64,000 nucleotides of DNA, from assembly GCA_022360275.1 (NCBI GenBank), contig JAKSDC010000019.1, positions 1 to 64,000 on the forward strand. The letters run 5' to 3'. The stretch's first letter is position 1; every line of letters starts with the position of its first letter. A program made the position numbers and the translations under genes. Positions 35,349 through 45,098 of the stretch are shown one piece after another. Origin of the DNA: Chlorobiales bacterium. Its GTDB lineage: Bacteria; Bacteroidota; Chlorobiia; Chlorobiales; Chlorobiaceae. The notes below the pieces were generated by a model. The model worked only from the letters and a program-made list of their open reading frames with translations. It did no database searches and was not told the origin of the DNA.

Positions 35349-36593
35349 ATGCCGTACTCAAATTCACCTGTCTTTATTCCGGCACAGCGTGTCCAGAATT
35401 ATCATTACGCCATTCGCAACATTGTCAGCAATGCGCGGCGTCAGGAAGAACAGGGGAACACAGTCACCTACCTGAACATCGGTGACCCGGTACTGTATGA
35501 TTTTCAACCGCCTGAAGAGCTTGTCGAAGCAACGGTTCTCGCTCTAAGGCAGGGACATAACGGCTACGCCCCATCATGCGGAAAAAAGGATGCAGTCGAG
35601 GCAATCGCCGAAGATGCTCTTTCACGCGGGATCCCGGTCTCCCCGGATAACATCATCATTACCTTTGGCGCTTCGGAAGCGGCAGACCTTGTATGTACTG
35701 CGATGCTGAATCCCGGTGACGAGGTGCTCTGCCCTTCCCCCGGCTATCCTCTCTATAATGCAATAATCGCCAAACTGAACGCAAGGGAGCTCCAGTACAA
35801 ACTTGACCCTGACAACAGCTGGCATCCGGACCCGGAGGAGATTGAAAGCAAAATAACCCTCCGAACAAAGATTCTCGTTGTCATCAATCCGAACAACCCG
35901 ACGGGGGCACTTTATCCTCCCGACTTGCTAAAGGAACTGGTCGATATTGCCCGCAGACACCGGCTGCTTATTATCACCGACGAGGTCTATCACAAACTTG
36001 TCTACGAAGAAGCACATACACCCCTTGCTTCGATGGCTGAAAATGATGTTGCGATAATCACCATTGACAGCTTGTCGAAAAACTATATGGCCCCCGGCTG
36101 GAGAATCGGCTGGCTTGCCATCACCAACAGCCATCTTATTCCGGATGTACATTTTGCGTTTGTAAAACTTGCAGATGCAAGGCTTTGCGCCCCAATGGCC
36201 CCACAGTACGCCATCAAAGCCGCTATGAAATTGAGAAAGGACTATATTGAAAGCGTTATGAGCCGTCTGCGTGCTCAGAGGGATATTACCGTAGACATGC
36301 TGAACGCTATTCCGGGGATCAGTTGTAACCACCCGAAAGGAGCATTTTACGTCATGGGCAAGGTCGATCTTGCCATGTCTCCATTCAATTCCGATGAAGA
36401 GTTTGTGCTGAAGCTTCTGCAGGAAAAACAGGTGCTTTTCGTTCACGGCTCCGGATTTGGAACCGATCCCCTGCAAGGCTTTTTCAGGGTAGTCTTTCTG
36501 CCCGATGTATCGACGCTGAAAAAAGTGTACAGCGATCTCGGAGATTTCGTCAAACAATACCAGCAACCTTTTTTCAAAGAACCCATAACATAA
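35349..36593 (+). CDS. Class I/II PLP-dependent aminotransferase
   Basis: 414 aa, fold type I aminotransferase. The PLP lysine is in SLSKNYMAPGWRIGW, with NPNNPTGALYP and FRVVFLPD near the C-terminus. The pattern resembles AlaA/AlaT-type glutamate-pyruvate and branched-chain aminotransferases, but the substrate cannot be fixed by eye. It is followed after 12 bases by the phosphorylase and mtnA genes. Confidence 0.9.
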   Translation: MPYSNSPVFIPAQRVQNYHYAIRNIVSNARRQEEQGNTVTYLNIGDPVLYDFQPPEELVEATVLALRQGHNGYAPSCGKKDAVEAIAEDALSRGIPVSPDNIIITFGASEAADLVCTAMLNPGDEVLCPSPGYPLYNAIIAKLNARELQYKLDPDNSWHPDPEEIESKITLRTKILVVINPNNPTGALYPPDLLKELVDIARRHRLLIITDEVYHKLVYEEAHTPLASMAENDVAIITIDSLSKNYMAPGWRIGWLAITNSHLIPDVHFAFVKLADARLCAPMAPQYAIKAAMKLRKDYIESVMSRLRAQRDITVDMLNAIPGISCNHPKGAFYVMGKVDLAMSPFNSDEEFVLKLLQEKQVLFVHGSGFGTDPLQGFFRVVFLPDVSTLKKVYSDLGDFVKQYQQPFFKEPIT

Positions 36594-36605
36594 AACTGCT
36601 TCACC

Positions 36606-37427
36606 ATGATTGAACAACGTGCTAAAATCCAGGAGGCCGTCTCGTTTATCCGCTCGAAAACCAGTGACGAATATCCTGTTGGAATCGTTCTCGGAACCGG
36701 TCTCGGCGCCCTGGCAAAAGAAATAAATGTAGAACTGTCTCTCGATTACGGAGACATCCCCTATTTCCCCATTTCGACGGTTGAAACCCATCATGGCAAA
36801 CTTATATTCGGCACTCTTGCGGGAAAAAAAGTTGTTGCAATGCAGGGACGGTTCCATTTCTACGAAGGCTATTCGATGCAGCAGATTGTGTTTCCTGTCA
36901 GAGTCATGAAACATCTCGGCGTAAAAACCTTGGGCATAACCAATGCCTGCGGGGGGCTCAACCCGGCATTCAGTAAAGGCGACATCATGCTTATCGATGA
37001 CCACATCAACTTCCTGGGAACCAATCCTCTTATCGGACCGAACGATCAGGAAATCGGACCGAGATTCCCGGACATGTGCGCCCCGTACTCCCCGGGAATT
37101 CTCGACATCGCCGAACAGGTTGCGCTCGAACATAAAATCAAGGTCCAGCGGGGTGTTTATGTCGCTCTTTCCGGTCCCTGCCTTGAAACCCGCGCAGAGT
37201 ATCGCATGCTCCGTACCATCGGTGCAGATGTTGTCGGCATGTCAACTGTTCCGGAAGTCATTGCCGCAGTACATCAGGGAACTGAAGTATTCGGCATGTC
37301 GATCATCACCGACGAGTGTTTCCCGGACAACCTGGAACCCGTCAGTATCGAGGAAATTATTGAGGTCTCAAATGAAGCCGAACCGAAAATGACAACAATT
37401 TTCAAGAGCGTTGTCGAAAGACTTTAA
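36606..37427 (+). CDS. Trimeric purine nucleoside phosphorylase, possibly acting on methylthioadenosine
   Basis: 273 aa of the trimeric PNP/MTAP family: VLGTGLGALA (phosphate loop), GRFHFYEGYS, ITNACGGLNPAFSKGD, LSGPCLETRAEYRML (E194) and VGMSTVPEVIAA. In the base-binding stretch EVFGMSIITDEC, D236 stands where human PNP has Asn243; an Asp there favours 6-aminopurines, as in methylthioadenosine phosphorylase. The next gene is mtnA, which uses the product of that reaction. I therefore infer a role in methylthioadenosine salvage, although the other residues remain PNP-like. Confidence 0.88.
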   Translation: MIEQRAKIQEAVSFIRSKTSDEYPVGIVLGTGLGALAKEINVELSLDYGDIPYFPISTVETHHGKLIFGTLAGKKVVAMQGRFHFYEGYSMQQIVFPVRVMKHLGVKTLGITNACGGLNPAFSKGDIMLIDDHINFLGTNPLIGPNDQEIGPRFPDMCAPYSPGILDIAEQVALEHKIKVQRGVYVALSGPCLETRAEYRMLRTIGADVVGMSTVPEVIAAVHQGTEVFGMSIITDECFPDNLEPVSIEEIIEVSNEAEPKMTTIFKSVVERL

Positions 37428-37447
37428 CTTTTAAACACTTAACCACA

Positions 37448-38509
37448 ATGATCGACGCCGTTTCTTTTGAAAACAATACCCTTGGCTATCTCGACCAGCG
37501 ATTTCTTCCGTTGAAAGAGGATTACATCAGGACAAAAGATTACCGGGAAGCTATCGAGGCCATCAAAACCCTTGCCGTCAGAGGTGCTCCGCTCATTGGT
37601 ATCGTCGCAGGCTATACCGTTATGCTGGGGCTTAACAGTTACGAGGGTAACAAGGAAGAGTTTCCTCCCTACTTTGAAAACCTCATACAGGAAGTCGAAG
37701 CTTCAAGACCCACCGCCGTCAACCTTTTCTTTGCCACTGCACGCATGAAAGAGGTATACGATGCTCACTTTGCGTCGGATTCTCTCGAAGAACTCTTTTC
37801 GAAGATGCTTGTTGCCGCGAAAAAAATCCATGCTGACGAGATTGCAAACTGCGATAACATGGCCCGTCACGGCGTGGAACTCATCAAACAGGATCTTGCC
37901 GAAACCCTCAGGACGAGAAAGCTCAATGTTCTTACCCACTGCAATACCGGTACTCTGGCAACAGGAGGGTCGGGAACTGCCCTGGGGGTCATCAAACATG
38001 CCTGGAAGGAAGGTCTTATTGAAAAAGTCATCACGGCGGAAAGCCGGCCTCTGCTGCAGGGACTGCGGCTTACCGCATGGGAACTTGAAAACGAAAACAT
38101 TCCTTTCATTTCGATTTCAGATTCATCTTCGGCCTTCCTCATGCAAAAAGGCATGATCGATTTCGGCATTGTCGGTGCTGATAGAATTGCGGCCAACGGA
38201 GACACCGCAAATAAAATAGGGACGTTCGCCCATGCTGTCAGCGCATCGATTTACAATGTACCATATTACATTGCAGCCCCGGTATCCACTATCGACATAA
38301 CCATCAATGACGGCTCGCAAATCCCTATCGAAGAACGAAGTGCCGATGAGCTGAGGACAATTTTCGGTACACAGGTTGCCGCACCATCCACACCCGTTCT
38401 GAATTATGCGTTCGATGTGACACCCAATCAGTACATCCGGGGTATCGTCACGGATAAAAAAGCCGTTGTCGGCAGTTATTCCGAAGAATTGCAAAAACTT
38501 GTCGACTAA
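37448..38509 (+). CDS. mtnA: Methylthioribose-1-phosphate isomerase MtnA
   Basis: Converts methylthioribose-1-phosphate to the ribulose form in methionine salvage. The 353 aa contain the eIF2B-like fold with AVRGAPLIGI, ARPTAVN-like SRPTAVNLFFA, THCNTGTLATGG (catalytic Cys), ESRPLLQG and VGADRIAANGDTANKIGT (catalytic Asp). The upstream phosphorylase is 20 bases away. No other mtn genes are present; the pathway may be truncated. Confidence 0.95.
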   Translation: MIDAVSFENNTLGYLDQRFLPLKEDYIRTKDYREAIEAIKTLAVRGAPLIGIVAGYTVMLGLNSYEGNKEEFPPYFENLIQEVEASRPTAVNLFFATARMKEVYDAHFASDSLEELFSKMLVAAKKIHADEIANCDNMARHGVELIKQDLAETLRTRKLNVLTHCNTGTLATGGSGTALGVIKHAWKEGLIEKVITAESRPLLQGLRLTAWELENENIPFISISDSSSAFLMQKGMIDFGIVGADRIAANGDTANKIGTFAHAVSASIYNVPYYIAAPVSTIDITINDGSQIPIEERSADELRTIFGTQVAAPSTPVLNYAFDVTPNQYIRGIVTDKKAVVGSYSEELQKLVD

Positions 38510-38534
38510 AACCAGGGGCTGAACACAAACCGTC

Positions 38535-38721
38535 AAAGAGGCTGTCTCAAAAGGGCGGCCTCGCGTATTTTGAGCCGACAATCGACATCTCTCCTGACTG
38601 TCATCCATCCCCGGGCCTGCCCCGTGAAATCAAAAGCATCTGTAAAATCTCTTGGATGCCCGGATTTCCGTAAAAACAAAAAAGCTGCCTCATAATCGAC
38701 TTATGAGACAACCTCTTTTTT
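38535..38721. repeat. Element with GAGGCTGTCTCA-type inverted ends and terminator-like hairpin
   Basis: It starts AAAGAGGCTGTCTCAAAAGG and ends TTATGAGACAACCTCTTTTT, whose reverse complement matches the start. Inside the right end, TCATAA and TTATGA make a hairpin before a T-run (38690-38721), so it can end the mtnA transcript. A single end-like copy is at 24737-24756. No coding frame lies within it. Confidence 0.6.
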
Positions 38722-38953
38722 ATTCCGCAATTGTTCGTTATACTTTTTCTATAGAGAAAAAACTTTTCTACCGAGTAAATCAAGCAGTACACATCCCTGA
38801 ACGCCCCTACAAAAAATTATTAGTGTTGCAGCACAACGAACGATTGCAGTTCGGGAAACCTATAGTTTTATAGCTGACAACGTTCATCCTTTTCAACAAG
38901 CAAACTGTTTAAGGCCGAATCAGGATTAACCCCGGAGAACTTTCAATCCAGAG
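38722..38953. other. Intergenic region before the Hpt gene
   Basis: AT-rich, no credible gene. The Hpt gene start at 38954 should have its promoter here, but no clear -35/-10 pair was recognised. Confidence 0.4.
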
Positions 38954-39349
38954 ATGAAAAACAGGTTACATAAGGAAAAAAACGAACCATCCGACAACTC
39001 GTTGCAGATCTTCAACTACAGTGACTTTCTTGATCGTGTGATGGGAGACCAGGAGCTGGCCACGAGTATTCTCGAAGAGTTTGCAGGATTGATCGGGCAA
39101 CATGCAGAAAAGTTGCGCCATGCGGTTGAATCCGGAGATCATGAAAGCATCAGACAGATCGGCCACATGATCAAAGGCGAATCGGGCAACATCAGCGCCC
39201 CCGCCCTGTATGAAAGCTCCTATGCGATTGAAAAAGCGGGAAAAGCTCAAAACAGCAGCGAACAGAACGAACTTCTCCCGGTGCTGCTTGCAGACATTGA
39301 CAATCTAACACACGCAATCCGGGAAGTTTTGCAAAAAGAGGGCAAGTAA
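38954..39349 (+). CDS. Orphan histidine phosphotransfer (Hpt) protein
   Basis: 131 aa made almost wholly of one Hpt domain. The phospho-accepting H71 lies in IGHMIKGESGNISAPAL, matching HXXKGXSXXXGA. A preceding helix (ELATSILEEFAGLIGQHAEKL) is typical. No kinase or regulator is adjacent; the hybrid kinase at 12895-14910 has a receiver without an Hpt and is a candidate partner. Confidence 0.88.
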   Translation: MKNRLHKEKNEPSDNSLQIFNYSDFLDRVMGDQELATSILEEFAGLIGQHAEKLRHAVESGDHESIRQIGHMIKGESGNISAPALYESSYAIEKAGKAQNSSEQNELLPVLLADIDNLTHAIREVLQKEGK

Positions 39350-39647
39350 AATTGCACCTTCAATGCATTCCATCGACCACAACTCTCTTCACAAAGGCAA
39401 CGGGCATTGTTTTCTTTGCCTGTTTGGCAATTGTTTTCCAGCATTTTCTTACAACCCGACCTGAAACATCCGGCTCATCTTTTGTTCAATTGCATGCACC
39501 GATATAATTCCGTACAATTAGGCGAAACTGCGTTGGGTGCTTTACATTGTCCCGAAAAAAGTAAACAGGACACAGGAGACAAATAGCAAAAAATGACTAC
39601 GTAATAGTTACCAATGGAATAATGGGAAAACGCATTTCAATATTCAA
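39350..39647. other. Intergenic region between the Hpt gene and the repeat element
   Basis: No gene seen. Short A-rich and T-rich tracts only. Confidence 0.4.
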
Positions 39648-39789
39648 GGGCACCTCGATTAATTTGTTGCACGACCTGAATACTTCGTTGGTCGGTGCTC
39701 GAAATCCTCATGTACTCTATGTACACTCCGGTTTCTGCGCTCCGTCCGCCTTGTCTTCAGCTCGCTCTCGACAATTAATAGAGGTCCCC
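39648..39789. repeat. Inverted-repeat element, long subfamily, copy 2
   Basis: Begins GGGCACCTCGATTAATT and ends AATTAATAGAGGTCCCC. It is nearly identical inside to 5865-6007 (shared GGTGCTCGAAATCCTCATGT and CGGTTTCTGCGCTCCGTCCG), in the same orientation. It lies upstream of cydD. The open frame at 39622-39810 reflects the repeat. Confidence 0.9.
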
Positions 39790-39892
39790 TCAATCGTAAT
39801 TAGTCAATAGTCGATACTCGTCACTGTGCTTGGATGTTTGGACAATCGCTCAATGCAGGGCAAAGAATCAGGAAAGAATCCAAAACCAGATC

Positions 39893-41635
39893 ATGAATCT
39901 TGACCGGAGGCTTCTTCTGCTCGCCAAGCAGTATCCAATACCGTTCATTGCATCGATTTTATTTGGTTTGCTTGGCGGAATCGCGCTCATCGGTCAAGCA
40001 TCCCTGCTGAGCAGGATCATAGACACAATTTTTCTGAAACACACAGGGCTTGAGAATATTCTGAAGCTCCTGTTTTTGTTTGCTCTTTTCAGCATCTTTC
40101 GGGCTCTCTTTAACTGGACAAGCGAAAGCGAAGCGAACAGGGGAACCTTGAAAATAAAGCAGTCCCTCCATGAAAGGCTTATGGAGAAGCTTTCCGCTCT
40201 TGGCCCTGCCTATACCGGCTCGGTACAGAGCGGGAAACTGAGCGTTAACCTCCTCAAAGGCGTCGAGTCCCTTGACCCTTATTTCAGCCAGTATATCCCG
40301 CAGCTTGCTCTCTCTTCGCTGATTCCGCTAACGATTCTCGCAGTGGTTTTTCCGACCGACGTATTCAGTGGCTTCATTCTGCTTACAACTGCCCCGCTGA
40401 TTCCGCTTTTTATGCTCCTGATCGGCAAGGCAGCAAAAAAAGTAACGGCAAAACAGTGGGAAACGTTGAGCAGAATGAGCGGTAACTTCCTCGACGTCCT
40501 GCAGGGTCTTACAACACTCAAACTTTTCGGTAGAAGCCGGGAAAGGAAACAATCAATATTCGAAATCAGCGAGGCATTCAGACATGCAACCATGAAAGTT
40601 CTGAAAGTTGCCTTTCTTTCTTCGCTTGCGCTGGAACTTGTCGGCACCATTGGCACGGCGATCATCGCGGTCTCGATAGGCCTGAGGCTGTGGAACGGGT
40701 CGATCGGCTTCGAATCCGCACTGTTCATTCTCCTGCTTACGCCTGATTTCTATCTTCCTCTCCGGCAACTGGGAACAAAATTTCATGCAGGAATGGAAGG
40801 AGTCAGTGCCGCACACGATATTTTCACTCTTCTCGACAAGCCTGAACCGGAAAAAGAGATCACCGCACACCCGTCCGACACCCTTGATTATTCCAAGGAA
40901 AACATTGTCTTTGAAAACGTAAGGTTCTCCTACGACGGCAGCGGCACATACGCATTACAGCAAATCAACTGCACGTTAAAGCCCTGCAATACAATCGCAA
41001 TAACAGGACCGAGCGGTGCAGGCAAAACAACGTTCATCAACCTGCTCCTGCGTTTCATCGATCCGTGCGGAGGCGCAATCATGATTGGAGGCAAAGCTCT
41101 TCAAAGCATTGAACGTGAACAATGGCTGCAACGGGTAGCCTGGATTCCCCAACATCCCTATTTTTTCAATGCGACGCTCAGGGAAAATCTTCTTCTTGCC
41201 AAAAAGGATGCAACCGAAGATGAACTGATGACAGCCGTTGAATACTGCCGTCTTGGCTCTTTTGTCGATTCACTGCCACAGGGACTGGATACGCATATCG
41301 GTGAGCAGGGGACCAGAATCAGCGGCGGCGAAGCACAACGCCTGTCATTCGCAAGGGCATTTATCAAGGAGGCCCCGATACTGGTGCTTGATGAACCCAC
41401 TTCACACACCGATCCGACACTTGAGCAAGAGCTGCTTGAATCCATGAACAGGCTGACCAAAGGAAAAACCTCTGTAATAATCGCACATCGCTTGAGTACC
41501 GTAAAAGACGCTGATCATATACTGGTATTCGATAAAGGACGGATTGTACAATCCGGTTCACATTCGTCGCTCATGAAAGAAGATGGTTTTTACCGTAACG
41601 CGCTGCGAACGTTTCAGGAGAACACCGCGGTATGA
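39893..41635 (+). CDS. cydD: ABC transporter subunit CydD (thiol reductant exporter)
   Basis: With CydC it exports cysteine/glutathione to the periplasm and is needed for cytochrome bd maturation. From the ATG at 39893 (MNLDRRLLLLAKQ) it is 580 aa, with six membrane helices and an ABC domain: Walker A GPSGAGKTTF, signature ISGGEAQRLS, Walker B ILVLDEPTSHTD, and HRLSTVKDADHI. An in-frame ATG at 39830 adds 21 hydrophilic residues and seems less likely. The stop overlaps the cydC start (ATGA). No cydAB genes are in the window. Confidence 0.92.
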   Translation: MNLDRRLLLLAKQYPIPFIASILFGLLGGIALIGQASLLSRIIDTIFLKHTGLENILKLLFLFALFSIFRALFNWTSESEANRGTLKIKQSLHERLMEKLSALGPAYTGSVQSGKLSVNLLKGVESLDPYFSQYIPQLALSSLIPLTILAVVFPTDVFSGFILLTTAPLIPLFMLLIGKAAKKVTAKQWETLSRMSGNFLDVLQGLTTLKLFGRSRERKQSIFEISEAFRHATMKVLKVAFLSSLALELVGTIGTAIIAVSIGLRLWNGSIGFESALFILLLTPDFYLPLRQLGTKFHAGMEGVSAAHDIFTLLDKPEPEKEITAHPSDTLDYSKENIVFENVRFSYDGSGTYALQQINCTLKPCNTIAITGPSGAGKTTFINLLLRFIDPCGGAIMIGGKALQSIEREQWLQRVAWIPQHPYFFNATLRENLLLAKKDATEDELMTAVEYCRLGSFVDSLPQGLDTHIGEQGTRISGGEAQRLSFARAFIKEAPILVLDEPTSHTDPTLEQELLESMNRLTKGKTSVIIAHRLSTVKDADHILVFDKGRIVQSGSHSSLMKEDGFYRNALRTFQENTAV

Positions 41636-43383
41636 TAAGCGTTCTTAAAAGCCTTCTGCAAATCGTCCGTCCTTACCAGTGGTGGATGCTGCTTGCCGCC
41701 GTCATGGGGTTCGCCACGGTCGGCAGCGGTATCGGTCTGCTTGTTTCATCCGCCTACATCATCGCAAAAGCCTCGCTTCATCCTCCTTTTACGGAGCTTC
41801 AGCTTGGCATTGCAGGTGTCAGGTTTTTTGGTATTGCCCGTGGCGTATTACGTTATATCGAAAGGCTTGTCTCACATAACACAACCTTTAAAATCCTTTC
41901 GAAACTACGGATCTGGTTTTACGAATCTCTCGAACCGCTTGCCCCGGCAAGGCTTATGCACTACAAAAGCGGTGATCTTCTGCAGAGAATAACGGGAGAT
42001 ATCGACACACTTGAAAACCTTTACGCCCGTGTGATAGCGCCTCCACTGACAGCTTTGATGGTTTCCGTTCTTCTCTGGATTCTCATGGGGAAATTCTCCC
42101 TTATGTTTTCTGTCACACTGTTTTGTTTTCAGGCTGCCGCCGCTGTAGGAATCCCCCTGTTTACCGGATACCTGAACCGGGGAACCGCATCAAAAATCTC
42201 GGCTCTGCAAACAGAGCTGCAAACAAAAACACTTGATTGTATTCAGGGTATCGGCGATCTCATGCTCTTCAACCGTCTTGACGATCATATCCGGAAAATC
42301 CATGAATTGAAAAAACGCGAGCTCGCCCTGCAGAGAAAACAAACCCTTATTCAGAAATCCCACGAGTCGCTCACAGGGCTGCTGATGAACGCAGCAGTGC
42401 TTGTGCTGTTATGGATGCTTGCACCCGAAGTGTCTGCAGGGAACATTAACGGGGTCTATACGGCGGTAATTATCATTGCAGTCATGGCATCATTTGAAGC
42501 GTTTCTTCCCTTGCCGGACGCTGTTCAGCATCTTGAAGCCAATGCAACAGCTGGCAAAAGACTGTTTGAAATCGTCGATGCGCAACCTGCAATCATCGTG
42601 CCCGAATCCCCCGAAAAATTTCCTGCCGATTCTACAATCCGTTTCGAAAACATCACGTTTTCCTACCCGGAAACAAGTTTTCCTGCTCTTTCAGAGGTAT
42701 CGTTTACCATCCGTGAGGGAGAAAAATTCGCTATCGTAGGCCCGAGCGGCGCTGGGAAATCAACGATAACCAGCTTGCTTTTGAGATTCTGGGATCCTGC
42801 ACAGGGAAACATCCATATAGGAAACAAAAACATAAGGCACCTCGATCCGGAGGTAATCAGGAAAAATACCGGCATCGTCGACCGGAAAACCTATCTTTTC
42901 GGCACCACCATACGAGAAAACCTGCTCCTTGCAAAACCGGATGCAGACGATGAAGAACTGAAGCAGTCACTGTTATTCGCCGGACTCGGATCGTTTACCG
43001 CCAAACTTGACAAGTGGGTAGGGCAACATGGCATGAATCTGAGTGGGGGTGAAAGACAAAGAATGGCAATTGCACGGATGCTCCTGCAGAACGCACCGGT
43101 TATCGTGCTCGATGAAGCAACTGCAAATCTCGATACACTAACCGAAAAAAGCGTGATGTACAGCATCCTTGAGCTCTGCCGTCAGAAACCCGCGAAAAGC
43201 TTGCTGGTGATCACCCACCGGCTGCGCGATATGGCACAGTACGACAAGATAATCGTTCTCGAAAAGGGAACTATCGTGGAACAGGGGTCACATGATGAGC
43301 TTTTGAAAAATAACGGTCTCTACGCTTCCATGTGGTCACTCCAGCACCGGCTAAACCCGCCAGAACTTCTGACCGGCTCATGA
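41632..43383 (+). CDS. cydC: ABC transporter subunit CydC
   Basis: Second half-transporter of the CydDC pair (583 aa). Six helices are followed by Walker A GPSGAGKSTI, LSGGERQRMA and IVLDEATANLDT. The H-loop is in VITHRLRDMAQYDKI. VRFFGIARGVLRYIERLVSH in the second helix region is characteristic of CydC. The start overlaps the cydD stop. Confidence 0.93.
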   Translation: MISVLKSLLQIVRPYQWWMLLAAVMGFATVGSGIGLLVSSAYIIAKASLHPPFTELQLGIAGVRFFGIARGVLRYIERLVSHNTTFKILSKLRIWFYESLEPLAPARLMHYKSGDLLQRITGDIDTLENLYARVIAPPLTALMVSVLLWILMGKFSLMFSVTLFCFQAAAAVGIPLFTGYLNRGTASKISALQTELQTKTLDCIQGIGDLMLFNRLDDHIRKIHELKKRELALQRKQTLIQKSHESLTGLLMNAAVLVLLWMLAPEVSAGNINGVYTAVIIIAVMASFEAFLPLPDAVQHLEANATAGKRLFEIVDAQPAIIVPESPEKFPADSTIRFENITFSYPETSFPALSEVSFTIREGEKFAIVGPSGAGKSTITSLLLRFWDPAQGNIHIGNKNIRHLDPEVIRKNTGIVDRKTYLFGTTIRENLLLAKPDADDEELKQSLLFAGLGSFTAKLDKWVGQHGMNLSGGERQRMAIARMLLQNAPVIVLDEATANLDTLTEKSVMYSILELCRQKPAKSLLVITHRLRDMAQYDKIIVLEKGTIVEQGSHDELLKNNGLYASMWSLQHRLNPPELLTGS

Positions 43384-43404
43384 CCTTCTAAAACAAACTT
43401 TCTG

Positions 43405-44283
43405 TCAGCTAAAAACTATGGTCTTTCGCCCATTAACCAGAACCCTGTGCTCTATGTGGGAGGACACGGCTCTTGTCAATACTATACGTTCGAGATCTCT
43501 TCCTTTTCTTATGAGATTCTTCAACGTGTCCTTGTGAGAGATTCTGATGATATCCTGCTCGATAATGGGACCTTCATCAAGTTCACCGGTCACGTAGTGG
43601 CTGGTGGCACCGATTATCTTGACCCCTCGCTCAAATGCCTGCCGGTAAGGGTTCCCACCGGAAAACGCCGGAAGGAAAGAATGATGAATATTGATGATCC
43701 TGCCGGGAAAAGCATCGACAAGCTGTGAAGTAAGCACTTGCATATACCTGGCGAGCACTACGGTATCGACACGATTTTCTTTCAGCAGGGACAACTCCCT
43801 GCGTTCCTGCTCCAGTTTGTTTTCAGGACTTATGGGAAATACATGAAAAGGAATGTTGTATTGTGCGGCAAGTGTTTCCAGGTCCTTGTGATTGGAAACG
43901 ATAAGCGGTATTTCCATCGCCAGTTCGCCTGTTCCGTGCCGCCATAAAAGCTCCTGAAGACAATGTTCGTATTTCGACACAAAAATCGCCGTTCGAGGCT
44001 TCTCGTGAGACAAATGGATTTTCCAGTCTGCCCGGAACTCTCTTGCAAGAGGCCTGAAAGCATCCTCGATTTCCTCGGAAGAGATCGAAAAACCATCCAT
44101 GTCCCAGGCTACCCTGATAAAAAACATCCCCGATCCGGTATCGACATGTTCATCCAGATCAAGAATATTGCCCTGGCGCTCGAAGATAAAATGGGAGATC
44201 CGTGAAACAAGCCCTATGCGATCGGGACAGGAAAGCAGCAAAATCGCCGTTGAATTATGCTGATCCACGGTAAAAACAGACAA
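43405..44283 (-). CDS. purU: Formyltetrahydrofolate deformylase PurU
   Basis: Hydrolyses 10-formyl-THF to formate and THF. It has an N-terminal ACT domain (about 12-90, LSCPDRIGLVSRISHFIF) and a C-terminal formyltransferase-fold domain with IINIHHSFLPAF, GVKIIGATSHYV and LDEGPIIEQD. Length 292 aa. It is convergent with cydC and divergent from the PAP2 gene. Confidence 0.95.
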   Translation of the reverse strand: MSVFTVDQHNSTAILLLSCPDRIGLVSRISHFIFERQGNILDLDEHVDTGSGMFFIRVAWDMDGFSISSEEIEDAFRPLAREFRADWKIHLSHEKPRTAIFVSKYEHCLQELLWRHGTGELAMEIPLIVSNHKDLETLAAQYNIPFHVFPISPENKLEQERRELSLLKENRVDTVVLARYMQVLTSQLVDAFPGRIINIHHSFLPAFSGGNPYRQAFERGVKIIGATSHYVTGELDEGPIIEQDIIRISHKDTLKNLIRKGRDLERIVLTRAVSSHIEHRVLVNGRKTIVFS

Positions 44284-44417
44284 GTTGATTAATAAAATAA
44301 GGCCCTATGAAATGAGCATACCGGCACCACGAAAAAAACATACCGTATGATATCTCAATCAAGAGATAATGTAAAAAGTTCAATGCCGTGCAGTAACAAA
44401 AGCGATTGCGGGGCGTC

Positions 44418-45098
44418 ATGACACATATCAAAAAATATCGACTTCTCCCAGGCAGATTTGGCAGAATAGCCGACTTTTTGCTTAATTTTCTCATGTCAAA
44501 AAACGTTTCAGCAATCACAGGTCTTGTCATTCTGGCCATCCTCTGTACTGCAAGCTATATCTGGCTTGACCGTCCGCTTACCGAATTCTTTCTTGACTTC
44601 AGGGAAAGTATGCTATACCTAGCTTTCAAGCAGGTTACGCGACTTGGAGAATCTCAGTGGTATCTTGTCGGCGGGCTCCTTATGTGGCTTTTTTACAGAA
44701 AAAAAGATATGCGTATAGCAAATGGCGGCCTTTTGCTGTTATACTCAGTTGCACTGTCAGGAATTATCACCATCATCCTTAAAAGTTTCCTGGGCAGAGC
44801 GCGGCCTCGACTCTATGTCCATGAACAGATTTACGGATTTGATTTTTTTCATATCGAGTACGTTTGGCTCTCTTTTCCTTCCGGCCATGCAGCAACCGCA
44901 CTGAGCGCAGCTTCCGCAATCGCCCTTATTTTTCCACGTTACAAAACGTTTTTTTATCTCGTTGGAATTACCATTGCAGCAAGCAGAATCATACTTGTTC
45001 AGCACTGGCTCAGTGATGTCATAGCCGGTTCATTCCTTGGCCTTGCTGTGACACTGCTGCTTTATGACAAACACTTCCGGAAGACCATGCATGATTAA
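44418..45098 (+). CDS. PAP2-family membrane phosphatase
   Basis: 226 aa with about five or six membrane helices. The three phosphatase motifs are present: KSFLGRARP, FPSGHAATALSA and SRIILVQHWLSDVIAG. A TTG at 44406 is also in frame, but the ATG at 44418 is preferred. Likely substrate is a lipid phosphate such as undecaprenyl diphosphate or a glycolipid; the next genes are glycosyltransferases, which fits. Its last bases overlap the GT39 start. Confidence 0.88.
   Translation: MTHIKKYRLLPGRFGRIADFLLNFLMSKNVSAITGLVILAILCTASYIWLDRPLTEFFLDFRESMLYLAFKQVTRLGESQWYLVGGLLMWLFYRKKDMRIANGGLLLLYSVALSGIITIILKSFLGRARPRLYVHEQIYGFDFFHIEYVWLSFPSGHAATALSAASAIALIFPRYKTFFYLVGITIAASRIILVQHWLSDVIAGSFLGLAVTLLLYDKHFRKTMHD

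Noticed and set aside
39622..39810. 62-residue open frame upstream of cydD
   Set aside because: Encoded entirely by the repeat element at 39648-39789; no ribosome site and the same peptide appears from the other copy.
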